Shown here: positions 1-11,740 of the stretch, in pieces | How the letters are laid out: each line of letters starts with the position of its first letter | Numbering within the stretch: position 1 is the first letter of the stretch | The notes under the pieces: generated by a model | Told to the model about the DNA's origin: nothing | Databases searched by the model: none | The model's input: the letters and a program-made list of their open reading frames with translations, nothing else | Assembly (NCBI GenBank): GCA_008694505.1 | Contig: VZDJ01000011.1 | Coordinates: forward strand, 372,001 to 436,000 | DNA: 64,000 nucleotides | DNA from: Cyanoderma ruficeps | Taxonomy: Eukaryota > Chordata > Aves > Passeriformes > Timaliidae | Direction: 5' to 3' | Translations under genes and position numbers: made by a program

Positions 1-1270
1 AATTTAATATTCTTGTCACTGCTGAATAGCTTTGAGTGACTGTTACCAATAACAAGGTATTTTAGCTACAAAAGTCAATGACTTCAGTTCAAATTTTTGG
101 TGAACACAATATGATGTGAGGATTCAAGCTGCAGTTACAGGCAATAAATTAATTCCCTAGAAATTAAAGTCAAGTAACATCATATATCTAGTACACACAA
201 CTTAATTTTTCAAGAATAATACAAACTTTAGAATCTATTGATAGACTTTGGTAGAAACAGGAGTGTGTGGAGATTAGAGTACCTAAATGGCAAATTATCT
301 GAAGACTAATTTATTTTTTGCATTTTTATATTAGGATCACTGTTTGCAATGTTGTTGAAAATAACCTTTCCTTCTCCAAAAACTTTTCTCTATGTGCTGT
401 TCTAGCAGATTTTTTTTTCTTGTATGTTGAATAACATGGTAATTTTGCAAAAGATACCGTTATTTTAAGGTCTAGTAGTCTTTAGGTATTTCTGTTGAGA
501 CTTTGATAGCTAGAAGCATAAAAACATATTTTTAACATGTTTTATTTAAACACTCATTTATCATTATCACTTTATAGGACACCTGGAGTGGCTTTGGTGC
601 CTGAACAAGATGTGGCACTGTTAGATAGTTTTTGGAAACCCAGGAAGCAGAGTTTCTTCACCTTGAGACCTTCTGCTCTGTGCTGGTGGCATGTCTGCAC
701 TCCAGCAGCTGCAAACCTGCTGTGAGGAAGACGAAATGAGGGCTAGCACTTCCTGACAGATTCCTCTGACTGTCTGAGCAGCAGCCTGTTAGTCATGCAG
801 ACCTTGGGTCATATCCCTAATCTTAAAATGCAAAGTGAGACTCTTGAAAACACATTCTGCAGATTGAGCTTACTGTTTCAGCAAACTTTAATCAGCTTGC
901 CTTTTCCTATTGTAATGAAATAAAACTCCTCATTCTGCAGTCTCTGGCTATATGGAATGGAAAGTCAAAATAAACAATGAAGACCACACTGAACATTCTA
1001 ATACACAACCTCAAATGTTTACTTCCTCAGCCTAAACTAGACACCTTATCCAAACATTTCCTTCTGTTGACTCCTTCTGTCCTCCACAACATCCTGGGTT
1101 ACTAGATTTTAGATAGGAGCTTCTAATACACATAATTCAGATTGAAAGCAGAGTTTCATTAGCACTAACTTCCCTATCATAATTGTAATCTACAGTAAAT
1201 GAATGCAATTAGCCCCACCAGGGTCTCCCCTGAGCCCTCCTCTCCTCTGCCATAATCTGACTCTAGGTTC
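1..1270. other. Non-coding DNA upstream of CER1
   Basis: AT-rich sequence with no exon I can support. Known vertebrate synteny places FREM1 upstream of CER1 on the same strand, so part of this stretch could be FREM1 3' flank or 3' UTR. AATAAA at 919-924 would be compatible with a poly(A) signal. The short open frame at 537-725 resembles no FREM1 domain known to me. The last few hundred bases are CER1 5' flank. Confidence 0.5.
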
Positions 1271-1273
1271 TTG

Positions 1274-1279
1274 TATAAA
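1274..1279 (+). promoter_or_regulatory. CER1: TATA box of CER1
   Basis: A clean TATAAA lies 66 bases upstream of the CER1 start codon. A transcription start about 25-30 bases downstream (near 1300-1310) would give a 5' UTR of only about 30-40 bases. The surrounding DNA is not CpG-rich, which fits a tightly regulated embryonic gene rather than a housekeeping promoter. The start site is inferred. Confidence 0.65.
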
Positions 1280-1339
1280 GCTAGCATACTACATTCACTG
1301 CAATAGCAGCAGGCCTACAGGGTTGCCCTTTCCAGGATC

Positions 1340-1855
1340 ATGTCGCTGCTTCTCCTTCAGATGTTAGTGCTGTCATGTCTTGGAGCCACAGAGCTACAGC
1401 AAAGGAAAAGCAGAAGGCCATTTCAGCACCTTCTCTACCAGGACAAAAATTTGTTTGAAAGTCAAAGTTCTCCTGAGCTGGTAAGCGAGAACCCAGTAGG
1501 AGTTGAAGAGACCCTGAAAGTACCAAGCTTTTTTGTATCAATTCCACAGACAGCATCTGGAAGTGAGAAGAAAGAGGAGAAAAAAATGTCCAGATTCATA
1601 CTTCCCAATGCAGGACTCCGTGCAAATCAAAACCGGGGAACCTGGGTTGCACCCAGAGAGATCTCTCCTGTGGAAAACTTCTCTCCACCCCATTATTCCA
1701 GCAAGAGAGAGTCTGAAATTCCCTACAGAAAAGATGCCAAGAAATTCTGGGACCATTTTATGTCAAAGAAAAATTCAGCATCTGAAGAGGTTGTCCTGCC
1801 AATCAAGATCAATGAAATGCACCAAGAAAACTGCAGAACCTTGCCTTTTGCCCAG
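1340..1855 (+). CDS. CER1: CER1 coding exon 1 (residues 1-172)
   Basis: This exon encodes the signal peptide, the pro-region and the first knot cysteine (C165). It ends in phase 0 at CAG|GTAAG. Reading through the donor stays open to 1987, so the unspliced frame would give a 215-residue product lacking the cystine knot. Confidence 0.95.
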
Positions 1856-3027
1856 GTAAGAACAAATATCCAAGATCAACAAACATGCCTTTCCCCTGTC
1901 TCTTGTAATCAGCAACTAAAGGGACACAGGATATTTAAGGGGCTTAGTCAAAGGGCTTCAGAAAACTTGCTCATGATAAGTGGCTGATGAAAACGTTTTA
2001 GTCTGATGAGGCAAACTGCTAAATTGCAGCACTGGAAAGTCACAGTCTCAATTTTTATGGAGTTGTTCATTATTTTTATGCACAGATATTTGGACACAAG
2101 CTAAGCAGGCAGGGAAATGATAAGTAATTATCCATTCAATCAATATACATCTCAACTGTCTGTAGATCTGAATTATGATCTTGCTCTCTCCCTCTCTCTA
2201 TGTAGAGATATGTATGTGTATAGAGACACACACATACACACAGGTGTGTGTGTGTGTATGCATATACAGACTCTCAGGACAAGTATTTATAGGAAAAGCT
2301 GGTTGTTTTCTTACAGCTAAGCAATGACTGTTTTCTCCTGCATTAATTAGAAAACTGATGCTTATGTCTAATTCTGTGCTAAGAATTTCAGAAAACTGGT
2401 AAATTGTCCCATGCATAGATTAAGCCATTCTGTCATATTGTAACATCAAGACAAGCAAACAGTATAGGTAAAAGTGCTGTATTCCTTGTAAGTCACCATC
2501 TATTCTCAGTGTTTCTGTAATCACGATCTGTCAAGGACCATCTCTTTTCACATGCAGAACTAAATTTATTTCACACAGACACATGTACATACAGATGTTG
2601 CCTAGAAACTGGTACTATTTTTTCTGATAAGAAAAAGGTGCAGTTTGTTTTTTCCTCTTTTTTTGTTCATGCCTTCTAGCAAAGTCCATGGTCCATTTCT
2701 GCATCAAAAACATTAAACTGTTTTCTGTTTCAGGGTGTTACTCATAACAGCTGTGAGAAGGTGACAGTACAGAATAATCTGTGTTTTGGAAAATGCAGCT
2801 CTTTTCATGTTCCTGGTTCACAAGATCATCTTTATACCTTTTGTTCTCATTGCTTGCCCAGCAAGTTCTCCATGAAGCACCTGGTTCTTAACTGCACTGA
2901 TTCTGCTCCAGTGGTCAAAGAAATCATGATTGTAGAAGAGTGTAAATGTGAAGCTCGGAAGATTAAAGACCCTGTGATTGGATCTCTACAGTCAGACTTC
3001 TATGAAAATGTACATGAGCACAATTAA
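1340..3027 (+). CDS. CER1: Cerberus (CER1), secreted Nodal/BMP/Wnt antagonist, two exons
   Basis: The coding sequence is join(1340..1855, 2734..3027), giving 269 residues plus a TAA stop; avian Cerberus is about this size. The first ~16 residues are a hydrophobic signal peptide (MSLLLLQMLVLSCLG). Residues ~17-160 form a weakly structured pro-region with basic stretches (RKSRR at 22-26) typical of sites for proprotein convertases. The C-terminal DAN/CTCK cystine knot spans ~165-245 with nine cysteines (165, 179, 189, 193, 209, 212, 226, 242, 244), including the CFGKC and CKC motifs. N225-C-T is a possible N-glycosylation site. The ATG has an A at -3. Family knowledge: Cerberus binds Nodal, BMP and, in Xenopus, Wnt ligands outside the cell during head and left-right patterning. 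Its position next to ZDHHC21 on the same strand matches vertebrate synteny. The gene looks intact, with consensus splice sites (CAG|GTAAG ... TTTCAG|G). Confidence 0.96.
1856..2733 (+). other. CER1: CER1 intron 1 (phase 0, 878 bases)
   Basis: A GT-AG intron with donor GTAAGAAC and acceptor TTTTCTGTTTCAG. It contains a compound (CA)n/(TG)n microsatellite near 2215-2262. A single intron splitting the knot domain just after its first cysteine is the usual CER1 structure. Confidence 0.92.
2213..2262. repeat. (CA/TG)n microsatellite in CER1 intron
   Basis: Alternating GTGTAT, ACACACAC and GTGTGTGTGTGT runs form an imperfect dinucleotide repeat that can partly self-pair. Confidence 0.8.
2734..3027 (+). 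CDS. CER1: CER1 coding exon 2 (residues 173-269)
   Basis: This exon encodes most of the cystine knot (eight of nine cysteines) and a short acidic/polar tail ending at TAA 3025-3027. It starts in phase 0 after TTTCAG. Confidence 0.95.
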   Translation, partial: GVTHNSCEKVTVQNNLCFGKCSSFHVPGSQDHLYTFCSHCLPSKFSMKHLVLNCTDSAPVVKEIMIVEECKCEARKIKDPVIGSLQSDFYENVHEHN

Positions 3028-3115
3028 CCTACGCAAAATACCTCTTAACTTGATGATAAAAATTTGCCAGTGAAAAAATTCAAACAAGTTGTCATTACTC
3101 TAGTACAAAAAAAAC

Positions 3116-3121
3116 ATTAAA
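3116..3121 (+). terminator. CER1: Candidate CER1 poly(A) signal ATTAAA
   Basis: ATTAAA, the commonest variant signal, lies about 90 bases after the stop codon and would give a very short 3' UTR. The canonical AATAAA at 4494-4499 is an alternative that would give a 3' UTR of about 1.5 kb. Sequence alone cannot decide between them. Confidence 0.4.
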
Positions 3122-6100
3122 AATGTAGACCTTCCACATGATCTCTGTTTCAACAGTAACCTTACCTAAAGTGTAACAATTATTTCCTTGCAGCTGTTAA
3201 GGAAAAGGAGGTGAAATTACTGGGCTTATGTGTAAAAATCTTACTTTAACAAGGGAAAATGTTAAAAATTTTCCAGCCATCCTATCACTATTTTTAGGAT
3301 GCTAGTAAACAAAGGCTGAACTAACATGATTTATCTGTGCAAAAGCCGAATGTTGACTTGTTTTCATTGCCTTTGCTTGCAGGGAGTGCCAACATAGCTC
3401 TATTGTCAACAAAGATGAGATTTTATTCTGTTCCCTACAAAAATGGGTCTGTTTTTACATCAAGAGAATGGCTGGAGAGTGTTAAACATAAATGGACATG
3501 AGATACATAGAAAGCTGTGACTAGTTAATGTCATACTGATTGATCCCAGTTGGAGTTCAGTTCTCACTGAAAACTAATATACCACACAATTTACACCAAT
3601 AGATAATGGCAAAAGGTATTTTGCCATAGAAACCACTTGCTCTCTTTTCCACAGGCCTGCATTTGCACTGCACCATTATTTTTACTCAAAGTGTTCTTGT
3701 GCAGAAGAAGAAAAAAAAAAAAAAGCCATGCTCCTACACAAAACATCACAGATGAATATCCTGTTGTTATTTAAATTCACTGTAGAAAGACAACGTGCAT
3801 TTTCCAGTCCAGTGAATTTTAACATTGTCAGTGAATCTAAGATAAAGTTTAAATAATGTTCTCAACGCTTAAACTAAAGCAGAAAATGCATTTGTGTGAC
3901 GTAAGATCTGGAGAAGGACACTATCATCATAGCAGTATCTTAAGAACTTTACAGGGACAGCTGAGAGAACCCTGCTGGGAAGCATTGAAGTCTACTGCTA
4001 GGCAACACAGCACCACTGACTATTAGCTGAACTGCTGGCTTTCCAGCTCTTTCCAGCTGCTTCTTCCTGGATTTTTCTTGCAGACCTGAGATCAGCTTCC
4101 AGCAACAGAGTTCAGCATATTTCCACACCAGTTTTTTCAGTCCTCTGGGAATCTACTCTCAGACTTGGGCCACTGTTGTTAAACTGCCAAAGCTCTTTTT
4201 TAGGGTATTGGAAATCTCTATTGCTTTAGCTTGTTCCAGGTCAAATTCAAGGGGAGGGCAAATGATTCCTTGTATTTGAACTGCAATGGGACTAGAAGTA
4301 TCTTAATATTCTTTCAGAAAACATGTGCAGCATGGCTTTGGAATTCAAGGCCCATGTTGAATATTTACTAAAAATTGCATCTGAATTATGTTCTGATGCT
4401 AAGTGTGAAGCTGCTTCTGCAGATCACTTGCAGTGAATGAACTGAAGATTAGTACATAATTACCTTTCATTACATATAAACCTGTTTTTAAATAATAAAA
4501 ATTGCATACTAAAACTCAAGAAAGTCTTCTCTCTATTCTTTTACATGAAGGACTGATGTGAAGACTATACACGACTGTTTACAGGCTATGGCATGATATA
4601 TGATGCCATTCCAGCTAGCCATGAAGGTCTTATAATCCTTGTATTGTGTGTGAAAATTGGTGTTCATTTTTAATCAAGCCTAAAGAAGAAAAGCACACAC
4701 AGCATTAAAATTCTCAACGTTTTTCTCTTTACTGATGAATTTTTTTTTAAATCCGAAAAAGCCAAGTGTTTTGATATGTTTTACTTGGAACATTTGACAT
4801 ATGTTTTAAAGCTGTCTGAATATATAAAAATGTTCATCCACATTTTTGTTTGTTTGGGTTTTTTTTTTGTTTTGTTTTCTGAAAAGCAAGTAAGTTTTTA
4901 AGTTTGATGCTTGCAAGCAACCACTTGAAGGTAGGACCTACACACACTCCCACACGTCAATTAAAAAGAAAAATGTTCCAATCCTGTAATTTTGACAAAA
5001 CTGACAGATATACTATGAGTTTATCATGAGGATGTCTGAACTGAAGTGGACTGCAAAGTATTCAGCCTAACTTTTAAAGCTTCTTCTCTGTGCTGAAGTA
5101 TTACTGCAGTCAAAGGAAGCTACTCATGTAAGGAGTTTGCAGGATGAGATTCTTAGTGTGAATTTGCACAGCTTAAGAGTAGGTGAAAAGAGGTAATGAC
5201 AGCTGTAGTAATTGTTAATTAGATTAGTGCTGTAGGTTTTTTGGATGCATGTTTAATTAACTCAGCAATGACTTGTTGCATGTAATTAGCAGAGTATTTT
5301 GCAAAATCAATCAATGTGTTAATTGGATCAGATTTCTCAGCATTTAAAAAATCCATATTAGAAATTTGTTTTATCCAGGGCCGAACAGGATTTTGATCTC
5401 TGGGCATAATGACCGCCTTTACTGGCAGAAGACTGTGTATCAGAAAGGTGAGGGGTGTAATCCGTATCATTATATGAATGCTTTCAGTAGTAACATTATA
5501 GCAGCAAACTACTTGTGCTCGCTCAGAGCATGCATGCTTTCTGTAATGAAAGCTTTTCCAGTGCAGCTATGCTGCAATACAAGTACTGCTAATGCAATCT
5601 ATATTAGAGCATCCTTGTGCAAACCTACCTTACAGACCAAGACTATAGTTGCGAAGCTCTTTGAAAAATCTAATTTTCAAGAATTCCAAGCAGAGTTTCT
5701 ACACTTCTGCCCTTTTATTTGTCCCACAGTCTCTTTTTCAAATGGGTGTGCTTTGTGTATAAAATAACTGAAGTGCTGTTTTCTTCCTACTGCTTTAGCA
5801 AAATAAATCTTCAGTCTAGGCTATTCTTTTAAGTGTGGATTTAATGCAACCAGCTTTAATGCCTGTAAATACATCAAACACCAGGGTTACATCCAACTCT
5901 TATTGAATTCTGCACAACCATATATTCTAGGGAAAAGTCTCTGAAGCTGCACTTCATGCTGTGCTTGGTACTTTGTTCCCTATCTATGAGACATTCACAA
6001 GTAACTCCATGGGTCTCAGCTGACTAGCTTTTACTGACAGGAGGTGAAATCTCTTGCAGTGCTTTCTCCTAAATTTACTCACTCACTCCATGCTGCAAGA

Positions 6101-6170
6101 GCAAAACAAGACTCCTTACTCAGACAGAAGCTCTCTGCCAGTCTATACAGCTGCATAATCATGTCTGAAA
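3122..6170. other. CER1 3' UTR or intergenic spacer
   Basis: AT-rich and without recognisable exons or full-length repeats. It includes a poly(A) run near 3707-3724, an AATAAA at 4494, a T/G-rich low-complexity run near 4847-4877, and the cluster of homeodomain-like sites at 5216-5326 listed separately. Open frames such as the one at 5366-5767 have no recognisable domain. Confidence 0.6.
5216..5326. promoter_or_regulatory. Candidate enhancer: cluster of TAATTA-type sites
   Basis: Four homeodomain-like cores occur within 111 bases: TTAATTAG at 5216, TTAATTAA at 5253, TAATTAG at 5283 and TTAATTGG at 5319. The cluster is about 2.2 kb downstream of the CER1 stop. LIM and paired-type homeodomain proteins bind such cores, and some of them act in the tissues where CER1 is expressed. 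A regulatory role is inference only, because AT-rich DNA yields such sites by chance. Confidence 0.3.
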
Positions 6171-6174
6171 TCTT

Positions 6175-7790
6175 AATATGCTGAGTTGAAAGGGATGCTC
6201 AGGGAACACTGAGTCCTACTCCTGACCCTGCACAGGACAGCCCCAAGTGTCACACCATGTGCCTGAGAGTGTTGTCCAAACACTTCTTGAACTGTCAGGC
6301 TGGTGCTGTGACCACTTCCCTGGGGAGCTATTCCAATGCCCAACCAGCCTCTGGGGGAAGAACCTTTTCCAAATATCCAACTTCAACCTCCCCTCACACA
6401 GCATCAGGACATTCCCAGGGTCACCACAGAGATGAGTGTCTATCCCTGGCCTTTCCTTCACAAGGAAGTTGTCATCCAAAATTAGGTGTCCCGTCAGTCT
6501 CCTCAGTCAGGCTGAACAGACAAGTGGCCTCAGCTGCTTTTCATAAGAGTTCTTCCCCCTCAATACCCTTCACCATCTTCACTGGCTTCCTTTGGACACT
6601 CTCTAATAGTTTAGTATCTTTCTCATATTGAGGTGACCAAAACTGCCCCCAGCACTTGAGGTAAGGCTGCCCCAGCTCAGAGCAGAGCAAGACAATCCCT
6701 GCCCTTCCGTGGCTGGGGATGCTGTGCCTGATGCACCCCAGGACAGGGCTGGCCCTCCTGGCTGCCAGGGCACTGCTGGCTCATGTTGAACTTGCCACTG
6801 ACCAGGACTCCCAGCTCCCTTTCCATGGCACTGCTTTCCAGCATCTCATTTCGCAGTCATTCCAGACATCCAGGGCTGCCCCACCTCTGGTGCAGAATCT
6901 GGTACTTTTTCTTGTTGAACTTCATATTGTTGCCCAGACCCCTGATTTGTCAAGGTTTCTCTGCAGGGCCTCCCTGCTTTCAAGGGCATCCACTGCTCCT
7001 AGTTTTGTATCATCTCTGAACTTGCTTATCCCTTCCAGTCCTGTATCCAAGTAATTTATGAAGACGTTGAAGAGTAGAGGGCCAAGGATGGAGCCCTGTG
7101 GAACTCCACCAGTGACAGGTCCCCAGGCTGATGTCACCCCATTCATTGTGTCCCTTTGTGCCTGACCCATGAGCCACTTGCTCACCCATCACACGGTGTG
7201 TGTACCCAGCTGTGGGCTGCACATTCTGCCCAGAAGGATCCTGTGAGAGACAGCATCAAAAGCTTTGCTGAAGCCTAAAAAGATTGCACCATCTCCCCTA
7301 GATCAACTAGTTGTGTTACCTCATCATTAAAGGAAATCAGGTTTGATAAGCAGGACTGTCTTCTTATGAAGCAATGCAGGCTGTGACCAAAGACTGTGTT
7401 GTCCTCCTGTTTTTCAATATCTCCCACAGAAACCACCATAACTTTACCAGACACTGAAGTGAGACTGACAGGTCTCTGCAGTTTCTGTCTTCTGCAAGAC
7501 AAGTTCTTTGTCTTGCCCTTCTTAAAAACCGGACAATGTTCTCCAGTCAGCTGGGACTGCTCTGGACTCCCAAGACCACTCAAAAATCATTGAGAGAGGC
7601 TTTGCAATGACATCAGTCAGCTCTTTGAGGAGTCTCAGATGAATCCCATCCCATAGATTTGTAGGGATCTATCTGGAGCAGCAGATCCTGCACAATGTAC
7701 CCAGAAGTATGTGCTGTGCCAGATGGTGAATTTTTAAGAGTTGTGGAACTGGGGCTACTTTAGGTCCTCCATCAGACAGTCTACTAGTAA
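6175..7790 (-). mobile_element. Degenerate CR1 LINE, 3' part with reverse transcriptase remnant
   Basis: Minus-strand translations show CR1 reverse-transcriptase motifs in broken frames. Around 7275-7583 are a PVFKKGK-like stretch, RPVSLTSVSGKVM and SCLSNLISFNDEVTQLVD. Around 6922-7185 are [22 protein letters not shown] and the active-site region [11 protein letters not shown], where the usual FADD appears as FRDD. The low-coordinate end (~6175-6200) resembles the reverse complement of the CR1 3' tail (CCCTTTCAACTCAG). Frameshifts and stops make it inactive. Both ends are approximate. Confidence 0.9.
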
Positions 7791-8107
7791 AAAACAGGAA
7801 ACACTAGTAATGAATTATAAATATTTTGTATTTTCTGTTGTGCTAAACCTAACTCCTTGAATATCTGGCAAGTAACCACTAACTTCAGCTCACCTGAAAT
7901 CATTCTCTGACGGCTGTGCACACTCTTTCTGCTCAGGTGAGAAAGAACGGGAATTAAGACTGTAGCTGGCCCTATAACAGGAACATTGATAAGAGGTTAA
8001 CTATCCTCATTGAGAACAAACTTGTCCTGTTTACAGCGCCTCGGGCTCCATGGCATCAGCAAACTGCATTTTCACTTGAAAATTAAAAAATTAACCACAA
8101 GCTAAAT

Positions 8108-8232
8108 ACTACTACTGCTACTACTACTACTAATTTAGTAATGATAGTGGTAATTATAATAACAATAATAATAAAATTATAAAAATAGTGATAATTAAAC
8201 CAATAGCAACAACAAAAATAATAGTAAATAAA
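8108..8232. repeat. Compound (ACT)n/(AAT)n trinucleotide-rich tract
   Basis: ACTACTACTGCTACTACTACTACTA-like sequence grades into AATAATAAT/AACAACAA-type sequence. It is a decayed trinucleotide microsatellite. Confidence 0.8.
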
Positions 8233-9596
8233 AAAGACAGGGCTAGCCTGATGTTTTTCTAAGAGCTTTTTTGAGACATCTTCATTTTTCCTGGTTTAAT
8301 TACTGCTTTTACCAGTCATTTAATCTGACATTCTGCTGGTGGCTGCAGCCCACAGTCAGGGTGCTCAAAATGAGCAGGCATGTACCTAAGCTTCCTTCTG
8401 AATAAGGCCATATATGCTGAAGCTTGTTCAAACTCAGCTCACACTGCATAGGTGTGGAACATTCAAGAAGTCTGTTGCCCTGCCCAGTCTTTAGACAGCA
8501 GCTCTTGGAGGAAGAGAGGTATTAGAAGAACTAATACTAGGACATCTGCAGCTGGACACTATCTGAGCAGAACTCCTCACACCACTGAACTGCATAAGAT
8601 GAAAATTTACTCCCAAATTAGATCACTGCCTAGTCTACCTTAGTCTCCCATTTAATCTATCTGGGCTGTAGGATCAGGAGATTTCACCATGTCTGCTGTT
8701 GAGGCAGGGAGATGAGAAAACATACTTTGTCTTTGATTTTTATGGCTATTAAGTAAGAGAGAAAATAAAACCTGAGACACATTTTCCTTTAACACCTACA
8801 GCCTCATCCTCAATATGTCACATTGTGACTGACAAAACTTGCGGGCCACAACAGGTTTTGCTTCAGAATTCAGCTCAGCTGTTTCATTGACACAGACTTT
8901 TTTTCTTTGTGCTGTGTGGATCTTCATGACATCAAGTATTCTGCTCTCATTCTAGAGTTTACAAGTGTCTTCTATGTGTGGGACCAAGGTTTACAAGAAA
9001 GTGAGCAATGCAGCTGTGCTGCAGGAATGTGGTAGCAACAAATTTTAGAAGGACCCAAGAAACTGAGTAGGCTGAGAACACTGATTTCTCAGCTCAGTAT
9101 GTATCTGTGCACAAGCAATGTCTCTTCAGCATGTTCATCAAGCGGCACAGTTGGGCTAAAAATGAATCCTGGAAAACAGCCTCAAGAAGCAAAGGGCTTG
9201 TAAGCCGTAAGAGTCGTGGGAGTCACAGTGCACACCACCCTCTTGCATGTGTTCTCTGTAACAGAGCCTCAGCTGTTACTGCACATGGCTTGATTTTAGC
9301 AGGCTGATTTAATATTTACAGAGTGCCAATAAAGTTTATACGATGACAGCTGGTGGCTCCTGTGGTAATTTATAAACAGCAACAACAACACAACACAGAC
9401 ATCAGAAAATCCAAGAGGAATTCTATGCCATTGTGCAATATTCAGCACTGAAGAAAGTGAATAATTTTGCAGACTTCTAATGATCTTTCTGTAATATATC
9501 CATATTGGATTTTATGTAAAGTCCCTGTTAGGCAAAGCTAGTACTCCCATAGGTATATATTTTTTCACACAGAATGGAGTTCACCACGAAGACTCA

Positions 9597-9617
9597 TTAT
9601 CTATCTATCTATCTATC
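9597..9617. repeat. (ATCT)5 tetranucleotide microsatellite
   Basis: Five consecutive TATC/ATCT units; likely length-polymorphic. Confidence 0.85.
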
Positions 9618-10529
9618 TGGATTTGATATTCTGGCAAAAGAGTCAGGTAATATCTCTAGGCCAAAACTTTTCAGTTGGGAAGTCCAGCACACAACTGCCT
9701 GCTTTTCCTCCTGTAATGTGCTTCCTCAAAGAAAACATTAACAAAAGGGGAATGCTGTGCCTATGACTAAGCCAGAAAAGACCACTGCCCTTGCTCCATA
9801 ACCTATGTTTACTCCACATTCCTGAATAGAAAAAAACAACCTGTTTTGCAGGACTACAGGTCTAAAGACTGACTATTATCAATGTACCCCTGCAGAAATG
9901 GAAATGCTTGGTACTCAGATGGAAATTAATATTACTGATGGATTCTTTTTCATTCCAAACAAAGCCTTCATTGATTGTACTGTTATTCTTCTCTGATATT
10001 TCCATTTTACTTTCCAAGTCCATGGTTTCCTTTAAGTTTCTTGATTGTTTTGGTTTGGTTTTTTCCCATCAAAATTTATTCTTCAAATCAGTGAAAAATT
10101 TTCAGAGCTTATTAGGTCTTTTACATATAGACATAAATATATATATATGAAATTTGACAGAGCCAGAGACTGTTTTCTGTTATTTATAAATAGTTATAAA
10201 AGAACAACTTTTTCAGTTATTCTTTTCCCCTTAATGGACATATTAACAGTCCAATTAATACATCTATTATTTTCAGTGTTACCTGCTCCTACTGATACAT
10301 ATAGATTATTCTCAAAGAACTGATCTCTGATTTACCAGGAACATGCCTCTTTCTCCTTCCAGACAACCTCCAGTTTCTGCTACAAATATCTATATTCACG
10401 TTAGAGCAACTTTAAGCTGATATAGTCACTATTCCCCTGTGTAATAGAAGACAGTGGGCGCACAAACCAGGAAAAGGTCCAAAATCTGGATAAAAGCTTG
10501 AAAACTACCTAAACACAAACCTGACCTCT

Positions 10530-10567
10530 NNNNNNNNNNNNNNNNNNNNNNNNNNNNNNNNNNNNNN
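10530..10567. other. Assembly gap (38 N)
   Basis: An unresolved run followed immediately by a C homopolymer-rich stretch (CCTCCCCCCCCC). A low-complexity C-rich tract is a likely cause. Confidence 0.95.
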
Positions 10568-11740
10568 CCTCCCCCCCCCAAGAATAATCATGTTACAGTA
10601 AGTTTTAGGAAGAGTATGATCAGTAACACGGATGAGTTTTCTGCATTGGTAGTGTTCACAACATTACTCTTCATCCATTTCATCCATCATCATGAAGGAA
10701 AAATGCTCCAGGGTAAGAGCCCATCAATTTACAGTGGGAACTATGCCACTCAGACAGATGGGGTACCTTTAGGTAGCCAAAAGATCATATATGTTCATCA
10801 GTAATGGGTGCTCAAGGCATGATTCCCAGCTGGGAACACTGAAAATTTTGTCCATTACAAGCTGTCTGTGGCTCCTAGCCACAGCTAATCCCTCGTGGGA
10901 CTGAATCATCTTTTTAAAATGAATATTGGCTGTCGCCAGGTAAGGGCCCTATGTGAGCAAGAAGCATAGCACAGTAGGCGATCTGAATATCGTAAAAACG
11001 CTGCAACTGGTCTCTGCTGATTGAGGAGAGAGGCCAGGATGCAAAGTAGAGAATTACAAGAGTAATTCTTCATTCATGAGCATGAAGTGTCCCATTCAAA
11101 TCAGGACACACTGAATTTGTGTTTAACAAATGGTTCTTATGCCTTTCGTGCATTCATATACAGCATGGTGTTACTACACAGCTGATTCTTTCTTGCTTTA
11201 GGTGTCTCTGGAGTTGGTCTTGCTACAGCTACCTACCATGCCAAACAATGGCAGGGTTTTGCCAGAGGCATTGAAAGTTCTGAGAGTCTGGTGGTATTTT
11301 CGTAGTCAGATGAAATTTTTCTTTTTCATGGCTGGCTTTAATATTCTGAGACAAGGCAGAAGATAAGAGGTCCTTTTCTGCAGGGTCGTCCTCCTCCTTG
11401 CAGTGATCTGGGGCCTTTCACCTATTGTGAAACCATGGTTATGCACTATACAAGGTAAAGCACGTATCTCTTAAGGAAGCTACTGGGAGTTTATGCTATT
11501 GAGTTAATACAACCTCACGCTATGAGGCCTAGCGGCTGCAGCTCCCAGATCCTCCAGCCCAGAGACGGAGGCAGAAGCCTTGCCTGCGGCACTCATCTTT
11601 TCTCAGGGATTGCAAAGGAAGCTGCAAAAATGAGGTACAGAGGATGGCTCATGCTGACTGAAGTCTGTGCTCGGAAACGGGCGAGTGACAGCGAGCTCCG
11701 GTACTGGGGAAACGCAGCTGATCGCTCCTCGGGTTTCCCA
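10568..11740. other. 5' flank of the ZDHHC21 CpG island
   Basis: Moderately AT-rich, with no recognised gene or repeat. A strong isolated donor-like CAG|GTAAGG occurs at 10938/10939, but it lies upstream of the CpG island and has no partner exon I can identify. GC content rises from about 11.5 kb. Confidence 0.5.

Larger units (their letters stand above)
7791..10529. other. Intergenic spacer with microsatellites
   Basis: No exon or recognisable mobile element. It contains the trinucleotide-rich tract at 8108-8232 and the (ATCT)n run at 9597-9617, both listed separately. There is an AT microsatellite near 10137-10148. The open frames here are short and have no recognisable domains. Confidence 0.6.

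Noticed and set aside
537..725. Open frame with a preceding TTTATAG acceptor-like sequence, considered as a last FREM1 exon
   Set aside because: The translation shows no C-type lectin or other FREM1 feature I recognise, and no donor or upstream exon is in the window.
1340..1987. 215-codon uninterrupted frame at CER1
   Set aside because: The part after 1855 is intron read-through. A consensus donor at 1856 and the exon 2 cystine knot give the proper gene.
5366..5767. 133-codon frame between CER1 and ZDHHC21
   Set aside because: No domain, splice support or promoter. Composition is the same as surrounding non-coding DNA.
10938..10945. Strong splice-donor-like CAG|GTAAGG
   Set aside because: It lies upstream of the CpG island with no identifiable exon or promoter, so a chance match is likelier.
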